From assembly GCA_964633225.1 (NCBI GenBank), contig CAZWFQ010000001.1:124001-188000 (forward strand): 64,000 nt of DNA, written 5' to 3'. This document shows, piece after piece, positions 17,422-26,259 of this stretch. Origin of the DNA: JAKQIM01 sp964633225 (GTDB taxonomy: Bacteria > Chloroflexota > Anaerolineae > Anaerolineales > UBA4823). The notes beneath the pieces are model-generated. The model was given only the letters and a program-made list of their open reading frames with translations, was not told where the DNA came from and ran no database searches. Positions within the stretch are counted from its first letter, which is position 1. Every line of letters begins with the position of its first letter. The translations under genes and the position numbers were made by a program.

Positions 17422-19014
17422 CTACGGGCTTAAGCAGGCCGGCGATGTTTCTGGAACGACCTGGTATTTGGGGCTGATGCTAATATCTTCTAAGAGGGGT
17501 AAACTGGCCGAGAAGTAGGCGTTAAATACGACACGGAACGAATTGATTGGAGAGATGTTTTCATAAAGGGACGATGCCTGGCTTGAAATGCCAGGCAGGT
17601 AATATGCATTTAAGATCTCGTAGCGGTTATCATCGCGCCAGCCATGGTCGCCCTGGATAATAATGATCGGCGGCACTTGTGACTGGGCAATGATCGTTTG
17701 GGCGATCTCGACAATTTTTTGATCGATGAACTGCACCTGGTTGGTATAGCCGCGGTCAATGTAACTGGCATCCGCGGGCATGGCGTTTTCACCATCGTAG
17801 TAGCGAGAATCTTCCATCAAACTGCCGTCTGGGGTGAAGATAAATGGAGGGTGCGGGATAATGATATGGGCAAAAACGAACTTTGGGCCAGGGTAAGAAG
17901 GTATGGTTGGCAGTTGATCTAAGATGAAACGCTGGCTGCTCATGAAGTAGCTGTACGGGAAGTTGATTTGTTCAAATTGGGTGCTTAACAGCCGGCTTTG
18001 CGAGTCAACCAGGATCAACCCTGCCGTGCTTTTGATCAGCATGGTTTCGAAAGGCGTCAACCCCTGCAGGATCTCGGCGTCGCTGCCCAATCGTAAATAA
18101 ATGTCTGCATCCGATAAACGGCTCCAATCGTAGGTGGTGTCGAAGGCCACTGTCTTGTACCCCATTGCCTCAAGCCAATGCCGGACGCGGCTTTGTTTGA
18201 GCATAACCCAGATATTGTCTTCGGCGCCAGGGGTGTCGTTTGCCCCAGCCAAGAGGGTATTCAGGTAATCCATATTGAGCGCCGTGGTTAGCGAGCCCAG
18301 GGTATAGCTGTAATTGCTGCGGCTGCAATCGGCCACATAAAAGCCTGCTTCTCGAAGCATTTCCATGGCGGGGGAGTTGTCGTAATTGAAGTCATCCTGT
18401 AGAGCGTCACTGCGCGTATGCGAGTCGAGAATGATGTAATAGATATCGGGCAGGGTCTCTGGCATGACAAGGTCGGCGATTTGTGCATCCGGACCCTGGT
18501 ACTGCTGGCGTGTTTCAAGGGTTAAAACATTGCTTTTTACCAGGTGGTTGGCGATTTGTAGGGCAGGTAAAGTGACCAGGACCAATCCCATGATGTTGAA
18601 TAAATATGTGTATGCAGCTAACTGCCTGGCGTGCCGCATGATCCAAAGCAGGCCGCCGATAATGAGGATGGCATACAGGATGACCAGGTAGCGGTGGCGT
18701 CCAAGGATGATACCCTGTATGGTCAGTTTCGATAGTGCCCCATACACATGCCCATAGGAGACGACGACAAAGATAATGAAGGATGTCACTAATCCGGCTC
18801 GCCCCCAATCGCCCAGCACCAGGCGCGCTAGACCCAGCAAGATTGCTGCACCAGCCAGGGCAAAGGTTAGTGGGCGCAAGACGACCAGCCAGTTCACCTC
18901 AGCAAAATTGTAGGCCAGTAGGTTCAGCACTGGAAAAGCCGCTATCGCCAATGGATAGATCAGCAGCATAGGCCGTCGTTCAGGGGTGGTATTTTGGCTG
19001 CCTGGTGTGTTCAT
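17422..19014 (-). CDS. Membrane-anchored alkaline-phosphatase/sulfatase-fold protein
   Basis: A 530-residue protein with about five N-terminal transmembrane helices (to about residue 155) and a large extracytoplasmic domain of the alkaline phosphatase superfamily. Metal-site motifs are visible: PDIYYIILDSHTRSDALQ, where the first Asp would bind metal, a Ser/Thr-rich SNYSYTLGS segment where the nucleophile is expected, FAHIIIPHPPF, and QGDHGWRDD near the C-terminus. The architecture resembles lipoteichoic acid synthases and phosphoethanolamine transferases, but the active site is too diverged to assign a substrate. It may decorate a surface polymer, perhaps with the LCP proteins encoded nearby (inference). 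Confidence 0.75.
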   Translation of the reverse strand: MNTPGSQNTTPERRPMLLIYPLAIAAFPVLNLLAYNFAEVNWLVVLRPLTFALAGAAILLGLARLVLGDWGRAGLVTSFIIFVVVSYGHVYGALSKLTIQGIILGRHRYLVILYAILIIGGLLWIMRHARQLAAYTYLFNIMGLVLVTLPALQIANHLVKSNVLTLETRQQYQGPDAQIADLVMPETLPDIYYIILDSHTRSDALQDDFNYDNSPAMEMLREAGFYVADCSRSNYSYTLGSLTTALNMDYLNTLLAGANDTPGAEDNIWVMLKQSRVRHWLEAMGYKTVAFDTTYDWSRLSDADIYLRLGSDAEILQGLTPFETMLIKSTAGLILVDSQSRLLSTQFEQINFPYSYFMSSQRFILDQLPTIPSYPGPKFVFAHIIIPHPPFIFTPDGSLMEDSRYYDGENAMPADASYIDRGYTNQVQFIDQKIVEIAQTIIAQSQVPPIIIIQGDHGWRDDNRYEILNAYYLPGISSQASSLYENISPINSFRVVFNAYFSASLPLLEDISISPKYQVVPETSPACLSP

Positions 19015-19091
19015 AGAAAATGATTCAAAACCCCTCTGGGGACATGATACAATTTTATCCGATATGTCTGAAATTGTGCTGATAGGTTGAT

Positions 19092-19889
19092 ATGGGTTTC
19101 TCGCGCCGGATCTTTGATTTTCTACTGAAACTTTGGCCGCTGACCTACCTGGGCTATTGGGTGGGCCGGCAGCCAGTTCTGGGCTGGTTGGCGCGGCCTT
19201 TCTTCAGCACGTACCTCAGTCAGGCCACCATTTTACCTGTTAATGAAGCAATTCCTGTCCCAACTCAGCTCAGCCTTCCCTATACACTCCTCAAATCTCT
19301 GATCGAACGCTCCGATTCGCGCTTCATCCTCTCGGTGTGTATGTGCCGGGATCAGGAAGACTGTGAGCGCTACCCGCATGAGTACGGCTGTATCTTTTTG
19401 GGCGAGGCCGCCCGCAGGATCCATCCTTCCATGGGCCAGGCTGTGGATGTGGAGCAGGCTTTAGCATATGTTCAACATGCCATCGAGCTGGGCCTGGTAC
19501 CCATGGTTGCTCACTCGATCTACGATTCGGTATTGTTGAATGTGCCGTTCAAGCAGATGCTGGCAGTTTGCTTCTGCTGCGATTGCTGCTGTGTGGTGCG
19601 GCGCGGTTTGCGTACTGGGCCGCCCTCGTTTGGCCAGATCGTGCAGCGGTTGCCTGGCCTGACCGTGTCAGCCAGCCAGGCCTGCCTGCTGTGCGGGGCT
19701 TGCCAGGCAGTTTGCCCGGTGCAGGCGATTACCATGGGGGATGAACGGGCGATAGTGGGCGCCAACTGCAAAGGCTGTGGAGCCTGCGTAGAGGCTTGCC
19801 CAAATGGCGCCATGCTGTTTGCACACGATCAACAGTCAGAAATCTTGGCGGCCCTCATGGCTCGCGTTGAAAGCCACAGCAGCATATAG
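19092..19889 (+). CDS. Cys-rich ferredoxin-like protein with two 4Fe-4S motifs
   Basis: A 265-residue protein. The C-terminus carries two [4Fe-4S] ferredoxin motifs, CLLCGACQAVCP and CKGCGACVEACP. The N-terminal part has two more cysteine groups: CMCRDQEDC with a Cys nine residues later (HEYGC), and the unusual CFCCDCCC near the middle. No transmembrane segment or signal peptide is evident, so it is probably cytosolic, perhaps peripheral through the amphipathic N-terminus. Electron transfer is implied by the ferredoxin motifs, but the partner is unknown and no dehydrogenase or hydrogenase gene is adjacent. A strong hairpin follows the stop. Confidence 0.8.
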   Translation: MGFSRRIFDFLLKLWPLTYLGYWVGRQPVLGWLARPFFSTYLSQATILPVNEAIPVPTQLSLPYTLLKSLIERSDSRFILSVCMCRDQEDCERYPHEYGCIFLGEAARRIHPSMGQAVDVEQALAYVQHAIELGLVPMVAHSIYDSVLLNVPFKQMLAVCFCCDCCCVVRRGLRTGPPSFGQIVQRLPGLTVSASQACLLCGACQAVCPVQAITMGDERAIVGANCKGCGACVEACPNGAMLFAHDQQSEILAALMARVESHSSI

Positions 19890-19896
19890 ATGATTT

Positions 19897-19940
19897 TCGG
19901 GGAGGGGCGACCACCATACCTGGTGGGCGCCCCTCCCCGA
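19897..19940. terminator. Bidirectional hairpin between convergent genes
   Basis: TCGGGGAGGGGCG (19897-19909) pairs with CGCCCCTCCCCGA (19928-19940). Inside it CCACC pairs with GGTGG (19911-19915 and 19922-19926). It lies between the ferredoxin-like gene and the convergent uvrA gene. T-tracts are weak on both sides. Confidence 0.7.
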
Positions 19941-19982
19941 TCTCCAATTTTCAGAACCCCCCAACTTCCGTCTGGTTTCTCT

Positions 19983-22871
19983 CTAAGGTTTGCAGATATA
20001 AGGCTGTAGGAATTTGCCTGTGTAAGAGGCATCTACCGCACACACCTCTTCTGGGGTGCCTTCGGCAATCAGCGTGCCGCCGCGGTCGCCGCCTTCGGGG
20101 CCAAGGTCGATAATGTGATCTGCCACCTTGATGATATCCAGGTTGTGTTCGATGATGACCACGCTGTTGCCGGCGTCTACCAGGCGCTGCAAGACCTCAA
20201 TCAGCTTGTGCACATCGGCGGCGTGCAGGCCAACTGAAGGCTCATCCAGCACGTAGATGGTGCGGCCAGTGGCGCGCCTCGACAGCTCGCGCGACAGCTT
20301 GACCCGCTGGGCCTCACCTCCCGATAGGGTGGTGGCGGGCTGACCAAGGCGGACATACCCAAGCCCCACATCTTGCAAAGTTTGCAGGCGCGAGACCATA
20401 TTGGGGAAAGCTTCGAATACTTCCAGGGCCTTGTCCACGGTCATGTCGAGCACATCGGCCACATTCAGGTTCTTGAAGCGCACCTGCAAAGTTTCGCGGT
20501 TGAAGCGTGCCCCATGGCATACGTCGCAGGGCACATACACGTCGGGCAAGAACTGCATCTCAATGCGCAATTGCCCCTGGCCCTGGCAGGCTTCGCAGCG
20601 CCCGCCGTGCACGTTGAAAGAGAACCGCCCGGGCTTGTATCCGCGCACTTTGCTTTCGGGCAATTCAGAGAACAGGCTGCGTATCTGGTCGAACAGACCG
20701 GTATAAGTGCCGGGGTTAGAGCGCGGCGTGCGGCCGATGGGAGATTGGTCGATGTTAATGATCTTGTCGACAAATTCCATACCATCAATGCGCTCGTGCA
20801 AGCCAGGTTGGGTATGTGCGCCGTGTAGTTGCGCCGCCAGGGCTTTGTAAAGGATATCCACCATCAAGGTCGATTTACCCGAGCCCGAGACGCCCGTAAT
20901 GCACACCAGCTCGCCCAGTGGGATGCTGATATCAATGTTCTTCAGGTTATTCTCGCTTGCCCCAACAATCGTGATCTTTTTGCCGTTGCCGCTTCGCCGT
21001 TGGTCCGGAATCTCCACTTGCATTCGTCCAGATAAATAAGCGCCGGTGAGCGATTGTGGGTTTTTGAGGATGTCGTCCACTGTCCCTTCGGCTACCACCA
21101 ACCCGCCGTGCTCGCCTGCGCCTGGCCCCAGGTCCAGGATCCAGTCGGCCGATAAAATGGTCTCTGAATCGTGCTCCACCACCAGCACGGTGTTCCCCAG
21201 GTCGCGCAGGCCCTTTAACGTATCCAGCAGGCGGTCATTGTCGCGTGGGTGCAAGCCGACGGATGGCTCATCCAGTACGTATAATACGCCCATCAAGCGT
21301 GAGCCCACTTGGGTCGCCAGGCGGATGCGTTGTGCCTCGCCGCCAGATAGGGAACTGGCTGAGCGCCGTAGGGTCAGGTAATCCAGGCCCACATTTACCA
21401 AAAAGCCAAGCCGCTCCTGAATCTCCTTCAAGATGCGTTCTGAGATGGCTTGCTGGCGAGCTGTCAGGGGTGTCTCGGGGCCGTAGATGCGGCGCACCCA
21501 ATCCAGGGCGCGCAAGATTGGCCATTCGGTGACCTGGATGATGTTAATCTCATCGATGGTGATCGCCAGGGCCTCGCGGCGCAGCCGGGTGCCCTTGCAG
21601 GTGGGACAGGTGCGCATGTTCATGTAAGCTGAAATGCGCTCGCGCGCCGATTCTGAACTGGTCTCGTTGTAACGGCGCTCCAGGTTGCCAATTACCCCCT
21701 CAAACTCGCGGTCATAGTTGAATTCGTGGCCTTTGCCGCTGCGGTAGGTCATGGGGATTTCTTTGCCGCGCGTGCCGTAGAGTACGATTTGCAGCTTATC
21801 CTCGGGCAGTTTCCGCACAGGGGTGTTTAGATCGATCTTATAGTATTCTGCGGCGGATTCCAGGCTTTGCCAATAGTAGCCGCCTTCTTCGCGCGCCCCA
21901 TTCCACTCCGTCAGGGCAATAGCGCCTTCTGCCAACGAGAGGTCTGGATCGGGGATGAGCAGGTCGGGGTCAATCTCCAGCTTGCCTCCCAATCCCTGGC
22001 AGTCGGGGCAGGCGCCATGCGGGGTGTTGAAAGAGAAGGTGCGCGGCTCAATCTCTGGCAGCACAGAGCCGTGCTCGGCACAAGCCAGGTGTTCAGAGAA
22101 GTACAGGTCGTGTGGTTCTTGGGCATCGGTGATGTCCTGGACGATCAGGTAGCCATCACCAAATTTGAGAGCTGTTTCGACCGAGTCGGTCAGACGGGAG
22201 AGAAATTGACCGGCTTCCTCGCTGTCGTCTGAATGGTGGACCACCAGGCGGTCTACCACGGCTTCGATGTTGTGGATCTTGTAGCGATCCATCTGGATTT
22301 CTTCTTCCAGCTCATGCACCTGCCCATCCACCCTGGCCCGCACAAAGCCGGCCTTGCCGATCTCCTCCAGTACGGCCTGGTGGGTGCCCTTGCGGCCGCG
22401 CACCAGCGGTGAAAGGATCAAGAGACGCTTGCCCTCGGGCAGGCCCACGATCACATTCACGATTTCCTCGGCAGATTGCTTCGCAACCTGGCGGCCGCAT
22501 TCAGGGCAGTGCGGTATACCTGCTCGGGCATACAATAAGCGCAGGTAATCGTAGATCTCGGTTACGGTGCCCACCGTGGAACGCGGGTTATGCGAGACAC
22601 CTTTTTGGTCAATTGAAACAGCCGGCGATAAGCCTTCGATATGATCTACATCTGGCTTATCCATTTGCCCTAAGAATTGGCGAGCATAAGCTGAAAGCGA
22701 CTCGACATACCGGCGTTGGCCTTCGGCAAAAATGGTATCGAATGCCAGGGAAGACTTGCCTGAGCCAGACAGGCCGGTGATGACAACCAGCTTGTCACGT
22801 GGAATTTCAACCGTAATATTCTTTAAGTTGTGAACGCGAGCACCGACAACGCGGATGGCATTAGAGGTCAT
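19983..22871 (-). CDS. uvrA: Excinuclease ABC subunit A
   Basis: A 962-residue UvrA, the damage-recognition ATPase of nucleotide excision repair. Two ABC modules are present: the first Walker A is GLSGSGKSSLAFDT and the second GVSGSGKSTLMVDILY. Two LSGGEAQR signatures (followed by IRLATQVGS and VKLSRELSR) and both DEPSVGLH Walker B regions are intact. Zinc-binding pairs occur at CPECG, CPTCKG and CEACQGQG with CDVCHG. Length and motifs match functional UvrA. UvrB and UvrC are not in the window. An extended -10 promoter lies about 70 nt upstream. Confidence 0.97.
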   Translation of the reverse strand: MTSNAIRVVGARVHNLKNITVEIPRDKLVVITGLSGSGKSSLAFDTIFAEGQRRYVESLSAYARQFLGQMDKPDVDHIEGLSPAVSIDQKGVSHNPRSTVGTVTEIYDYLRLLYARAGIPHCPECGRQVAKQSAEEIVNVIVGLPEGKRLLILSPLVRGRKGTHQAVLEEIGKAGFVRARVDGQVHELEEEIQMDRYKIHNIEAVVDRLVVHHSDDSEEAGQFLSRLTDSVETALKFGDGYLIVQDITDAQEPHDLYFSEHLACAEHGSVLPEIEPRTFSFNTPHGACPDCQGLGGKLEIDPDLLIPDPDLSLAEGAIALTEWNGAREEGGYYWQSLESAAEYYKIDLNTPVRKLPEDKLQIVLYGTRGKEIPMTYRSGKGHEFNYDREFEGVIGNLERRYNETSSESARERISAYMNMRTCPTCKGTRLRREALAITIDEINIIQVTEWPILRALDWVRRIYGPETPLTARQQAISERILKEIQERLGFLVNVGLDYLTLRRSASSLSGGEAQRIRLATQVGSRLMGVLYVLDEPSVGLHPRDNDRLLDTLKGLRDLGNTVLVVEHDSETILSADWILDLGPGAGEHGGLVVAEGTVDDILKNPQSLTGAYLSGRMQVEIPDQRRSGNGKKITIVGASENNLKNIDISIPLGELVCITGVSGSGKSTLMVDILYKALAAQLHGAHTQPGLHERIDGMEFVDKIINIDQSPIGRTPRSNPGTYTGLFDQIRSLFSELPESKVRGYKPGRFSFNVHGGRCEACQGQGQLRIEMQFLPDVYVPCDVCHGARFNRETLQVRFKNLNVADVLDMTVDKALEVFEAFPNMVSRLQTLQDVGLGYVRLGQPATTLSGGEAQRVKLSRELSRRATGRTIYVLDEPSVGLHAADVHKLIEVLQRLVDAGNSVVIIEHNLDIIKVADHIIDLGPEGGDRGGTLIAEGTPEEVCAVDASYTGKFLQPYICKP

Positions 22872-22942
22872 AACAGGTCCAATATCGTCTAGCGAACAAA
22901 GAATGAAAGAGTGGGTTATTCTGCCCGGCAGGGCAATTGGGT

Positions 22943-22948
22943 ATTATA
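22943..22948 (-). promoter_or_regulatory. Extended -10 promoter of uvrA
   Basis: On the minus strand the sequence TGCTATAAT gives an extended -10 element (TGn before TATAAT). The -35 region is poor. The leader to the uvrA ATG is about 65 nt, and no LexA-type box stands out in it. Confidence 0.5.
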
Positions 22949-23025
22949 GCACAAATGTTTTATAGAGTGGGAAATTGGCAGGCGTGACCAACCGTCACCC
23001 ATCTCACCAAACGCGCAGAGCAGGG

Positions 23026-23031
23026 TATAAT
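23026..23031 (+). promoter_or_regulatory. -10 box of the small zinc-ribbon-like gene
   Basis: TATAAT lies 19 nt before ATG 23051, with the ribosome-binding site GGAGGTAG at 23039-23046 between them. No convincing -35 hexamer is visible. It is divergent from the uvrA promoter 80 nt away. Confidence 0.5.
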
Positions 23032-23050
23032 TTCTCTTGGAGGTAGAACG

Positions 23051-23356
23051 ATGGGTTTCTTTAAAAAATTGGCCAATTTATTCATGCCCCCGGTCGGCGG
23101 GGCCAATCCTTATGCTTATTGGGTTGAGGTGCAGTGCAACCGTTGTGGTGAAGTGATTCGGGCGCGGGTGGATTTACGCAATGATCTCAGCCCTGAATTT
23201 GGGACAGGCGATGTGCCGGTCAGTTATTATTGCCGCAAAGTACTGATTGGTGAACAGCAGTGCTTCAACCAGATTGAATTGGTGATGAAGTTTGATGGCA
23301 AAAGGAAGCTGATCGACCAGGCGGTGACTGGTGGCAAGCTGGTGGAAGACAATTAA
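23051..23356 (+). CDS. Small conserved-type protein with a four-Cys motif
   Basis: A 101-residue protein I cannot assign to a named family. The start is secure because GGAGGTAG precedes the ATG with good spacing. The N-terminus is basic and hydrophobic (MGFFKKLANLFMPP). A CNRCGE pair and a YYCRKVLIGEQQC pair could bind one zinc ion as a zinc ribbon. The rest is predicted beta strand (VEVQCNRC, QIELVMKFDGKRKL). It is a single gene with its own promoter and a terminator overlapping its stop codon. Confidence 0.75.
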   Translation: MGFFKKLANLFMPPVGGANPYAYWVEVQCNRCGEVIRARVDLRNDLSPEFGTGDVPVSYYCRKVLIGEQQCFNQIELVMKFDGKRKLIDQAVTGGKLVEDN

Positions 23357-23401
23357 ACGCCATCGAGGAGCGGCATGACCTGGCGCTCCTCGATGGCGTT
23401 T
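23355..23401. terminator. Bidirectional terminator hairpin
   Basis: AAACGCCATCGAGGAGCG (23355-23372) pairs perfectly with CGCTCCTCGATGGCGTTT (23384-23401) over an 11-nt loop. It overlaps the TAA of the small gene and precedes the stop of the convergent gene at 23417. Confidence 0.8.
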
Positions 23402-23416
23402 GATCATCTAGTCAGC

Positions 23417-23986
23417 CTAATGGCCGTAGATGCTCGTATCTTGATGTAAGCTTGACCAGTTGCCCCATTCGGTGATGAAAAAAGCGACCGGTTCGAGCTG
23501 GATGCCGGCCAGAGGCCCCGTCAGGCCTTTCCCTTTTGCGTTCCAGGCTGTTTCGGTGGCATCCATGATTTTATTGCCGTCCGATGAGAATGTCAGGCTT
23601 TGATTGCCTACCGTGGCTTGAAACGCGGCGGCGTAATTGTTTTCCCGGTCAACGATGACGACGATGGGGGTTTCTCCAAAGCGATCGTTGATCACCGACA
23701 GCCCCTCTGGCATTTCGCTGATCACGTACGCGCGAAATTCCCCTTGGCAGGTGACACCCAAAACTTTTTCGGAGACAGCCATGCGGCTGTCTCCTTGTGG
23801 TGTTTTGATAGGCGGGGCGTTTGGCGGCAGGGGTATGTTTTCTAATGGCTGCGCAGGTGGGTTCGTATCGGTGTTCACCTCGGGGGTGGGGGCAGGTGCT
23901 GTGACAGCCCGGTATAAAGCCAGGCTGTATAAGATGACCACCACCGCTGGAATTAGCAATTTCGAGAAATATCGTAGTTTATTCAT
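23417..23986 (-). CDS. Membrane-anchored protein resembling DUF3179
   Basis: A 189-residue protein with one N-terminal transmembrane helix (LLIPAVVVILYSLALYRAV), a Pro/Thr-rich linker, and an exported domain of about 120 residues. The domain resembles DUF3179: EFRAYVISEMPEGLSVINDRF, a following beta strand, FSSDGNKIMDATETAWNAKG, and a C-terminal FITEWGNWSSLHQDTSIYG. As I recall that family, a Cys pair usually follows the strand after IVND; here that place reads VIVDRENNYAAAF with no Cys. The only Cys is in GVTCQGEF. Function is unknown, and the family match is from pattern recall rather than a search. Confidence 0.6.
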   Translation of the reverse strand: MNKLRYFSKLLIPAVVVILYSLALYRAVTAPAPTPEVNTDTNPPAQPLENIPLPPNAPPIKTPQGDSRMAVSEKVLGVTCQGEFRAYVISEMPEGLSVINDRFGETPIVVIVDRENNYAAAFQATVGNQSLTFSSDGNKIMDATETAWNAKGKGLTGPLAGIQLEPVAFFITEWGNWSSLHQDTSIYGH

Positions 23987-23994
23987 ACACCCTC

Positions 23995-24020
23995 AAAGCT
24001 CACTTTCGATGTGAGCCTTT
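23995..24020 (-). terminator. Possible terminator of the epimerase-mutase transcript
   Basis: GCTCAC (23998-24003) pairs with GTGAGC (24011-24016), with flanking A and T runs that extend the stem past a bulged base. It lies between the epimerase stop and the next minus-strand gene. The stem is short, so this is tentative. Confidence 0.4.
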
Positions 24021-24065
24021 TTCATTGTAGCATAAAACCGAAGCCAATTGAATATCCATCTCTGG

Positions 24066-24476
24066 TTACTTCGGTAACTCGTACAATTCTACCATCACGC
24101 CGCTGGCGCTCTTGGGGTGAATGAAGGCGTATTTGCGCCCACCATGTCCGGTGCGGGGTTCTTCATTGATTAGTTGAACACCTTTGGCTTTGAGTTGAGC
24201 CAGCATTTCAACAATGTCATCCACTTCCAGGCAAATATGGTGCATGCCGGGGCCGCGCTTTTCCAGGAAACGCGCTAACCCCGAATCGTCGCTGGTAGGC
24301 TGCACCAGCTCCACTTCGCTGCCGCTGACAGGCAAGAAAGCTGTCCGGGCCATTTCAGCCGGGACCTCCTCGATGTGGGTTAAATCCAGGCCCAGGGCGT
24401 CGCGCCAAAAAGAAAGCGGGCCATCCATCTCGTTCACCAGGATGGCGATATGGTCAATCCGTAGTACTTTAGCCAT
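24066..24476 (-). CDS. mce: Methylmalonyl-CoA epimerase
   Basis: Interconverts (2S)- and (2R)-methylmalonyl-CoA, linking propionyl-CoA carboxylation to succinyl-CoA. The 136-residue vicinal-oxygen-chelate protein has the N-terminal metal motif RIDHIAILVNEMDGPLSFW, a central GPGMHHICLEVDDI with the second metal His, and the C-terminal ASGVMVELYELP with the metal-binding Glu. The ribosome-binding site GAGGA is well placed. It lies 26 nt downstream of the mutase gene in the same orientation, which supports the pathway assignment over other VOC enzymes. Confidence 0.93.
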   Translation of the reverse strand: MAKVLRIDHIAILVNEMDGPLSFWRDALGLDLTHIEEVPAEMARTAFLPVSGSEVELVQPTSDDSGLARFLEKRGPGMHHICLEVDDIVEMLAQLKAKGVQLINEEPRTGHGGRKYAFIHPKSASGVMVELYELPK

Positions 24477-24502
24477 AGTTCATTCCTCGTTCACTAAAAT
24501 AA

Positions 24503-26155
24503 TTATAGCCATGCAGGAGCATGGTATTCTCCCCAGGTCTGGCGCAGCAGGCCGCAGATCTCACCCAGGGTAATATCATTTTCAACACATTCAACGAAGA
24601 GCGGCAGCAGAGAGTCTGTGCCTTTTGCAGCAGTTTCCAGGCAGGTGAGCAGTTCGCTTACCCGGGCTGCATCGCGGCGTTGGCGCAGGTCTGCCAGGCG
24701 GTCGCGCTGGGCGGCTTCGATGGATGGGTCCACTTTCAGGCGTTCCAACTCCATCTTCTCTTCGACGGTAAACGCGTTCACACCAACTACCACCTGCTCG
24801 CCGCTTTCAACACTGCGTTGGTAATTGTAAGCTGAGTCCTGGATTTCTCCCTGGATATAGCCCCGTTCGATCGCCTGCAGGGCGCCGCCCATCTCATCAA
24901 TCTTTTGGATGTAAGCCATGGCCTGGCGTTCGACCTCGTCGGTGAGATGCTCGATGATGTAAGAGCCAGCCAGTGGGTCGATGGTATCGGCCACGCCAGA
25001 CTCGTTGGCGATGATCTGCTGGGTACGCAGTGCCACGCGCACTGCCTTTTGGGTCGGCAGCCACAGGGCTTCGTCCATGCTATTTGTATGCAGCGACTGC
25101 GTGCCGCCCATCACCGCCGCCAGGGCCTGCAGGGTGACGCGCACCACATTGTTCTCGGGCTGCTGGGCAGTGAGGGTTGATCCACCTGTTTGGGTATGGA
25201 AGCGCAGCGTCCATGATGCAGGTTTTTGCGCGCCGAAGCGGTGGCGCATCAGCTTAGACCAGATGCGGCGGGCGGCGCGGAACTTGGCCACTTCTTCCAG
25301 GAAGTTGTTGTGGGCATTGAAGAAGAACGAGAGTTGGCCTGCAAAATCATCCACGTTCAAGCCTGCATCAATGGCAGCCTGCACGTAAGCAATGGCGTTC
25401 GCCATGGTGAAGGCCAGCTCTTGCACCGCGGTAGAGCCAGCTTCGCGGATGTGGTAACCTGAAATGCTGATCGTGTTCCAGTGCGGCACATTCTGCTGGC
25501 AGAAGCTGAACACGTCAGTGATCAGGCGCATAGAGGGCACCGGCGGGAAGATGTAAGTGCCACGTGCCACGTATTCTTTCAGAATATCGTTTTGGATGGT
25601 GCCGCGCAGTTGGCTGGTTTCTACCCCCTGCCGCCTGGCCACTGCAATGTACATGGCCAACAAAACGGCCGCGGGTGCATTGATGGTCATGCTGGTAGAA
25701 ACTTTGCCCAGTGGGATCTCGCGGAAGAGGGTCTGCATATCTTCAACCGATGATATTGCCACACCCACTTTCCCTACCTCGCCACGCGCAATCGGATCGT
25801 CCGAATCGTAGCCGATCTGGGTGGGTAAGTCGAAGGCTACCGAGAGGCCGGTCTGGCCTTGCTCGAGCAGGAAGCGGTAGCGTTGGTTAGATTCTTCAGC
25901 CGTAGCATAGCCGGCATACTGGCGCATGGTCCAGAAGCGGCCACGGTACATGGTGGGCTGGACACCGCGCGTAAAGGGGTACTCGCCTGGAAAACCAAGC
26001 TGTTCCATATAATCGGGGTCAGGGTCAGCCGGGGCGAGCGCGGGCGGCAGCAGCATGCCAGAGGGGGTTTTGAATTCGGGTTTGCGCTCAGGGCGCTTGG
26101 TATTGGCCTGGCGTACATTCTCTAGCCAGCGTTTGTATTCAGTATCGAGGGTCAT
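24503..26155 (-). CDS. Methylmalonyl-CoA mutase, catalytic (alpha/N-terminal) subunit
   Basis: A 550-residue radical mutase subunit that isomerises (R)-methylmalonyl-CoA and succinyl-CoA. It contains the substrate-binding TIM barrel with YPFTRGVQPTMYRGR then WTMRQYAGYATAEESN, GLSVAFDLPTQIGYDSD, and FHTQTGGSTLTAQQPENNVVR. The active-site Tyr of WTMRQYAGY is kept, as in methylmalonyl- rather than isobutyryl-CoA mutases. There is no C-terminal cobalamin domain, so this is the split form whose B12 subunit is a separate gene not seen here. ATG 26155 is chosen because an in-frame codon at 26221 adds residues from promoter-like DNA. Confidence 0.92.
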   Translation of the reverse strand: MTLDTEYKRWLENVRQANTKRPERKPEFKTPSGMLLPPALAPADPDPDYMEQLGFPGEYPFTRGVQPTMYRGRFWTMRQYAGYATAEESNQRYRFLLEQGQTGLSVAFDLPTQIGYDSDDPIARGEVGKVGVAISSVEDMQTLFREIPLGKVSTSMTINAPAAVLLAMYIAVARRQGVETSQLRGTIQNDILKEYVARGTYIFPPVPSMRLITDVFSFCQQNVPHWNTISISGYHIREAGSTAVQELAFTMANAIAYVQAAIDAGLNVDDFAGQLSFFFNAHNNFLEEVAKFRAARRIWSKLMRHRFGAQKPASWTLRFHTQTGGSTLTAQQPENNVVRVTLQALAAVMGGTQSLHTNSMDEALWLPTQKAVRVALRTQQIIANESGVADTIDPLAGSYIIEHLTDEVERQAMAYIQKIDEMGGALQAIERGYIQGEIQDSAYNYQRSVESGEQVVVGVNAFTVEEKMELERLKVDPSIEAAQRDRLADLRQRRDAARVSELLTCLETAAKGTDSLLPLFVECVENDITLGEICGLLRQTWGEYHAPAWL

Positions 26156-26259
26156 GTTTTTCTCTTCTGGATGGTTATGATGATTGTCAATTATATAACC
26201 CCATACCGGGGAACTAGTCACTATAGAAAGTATACCTTAATTTGTGATAAACTGGACTC

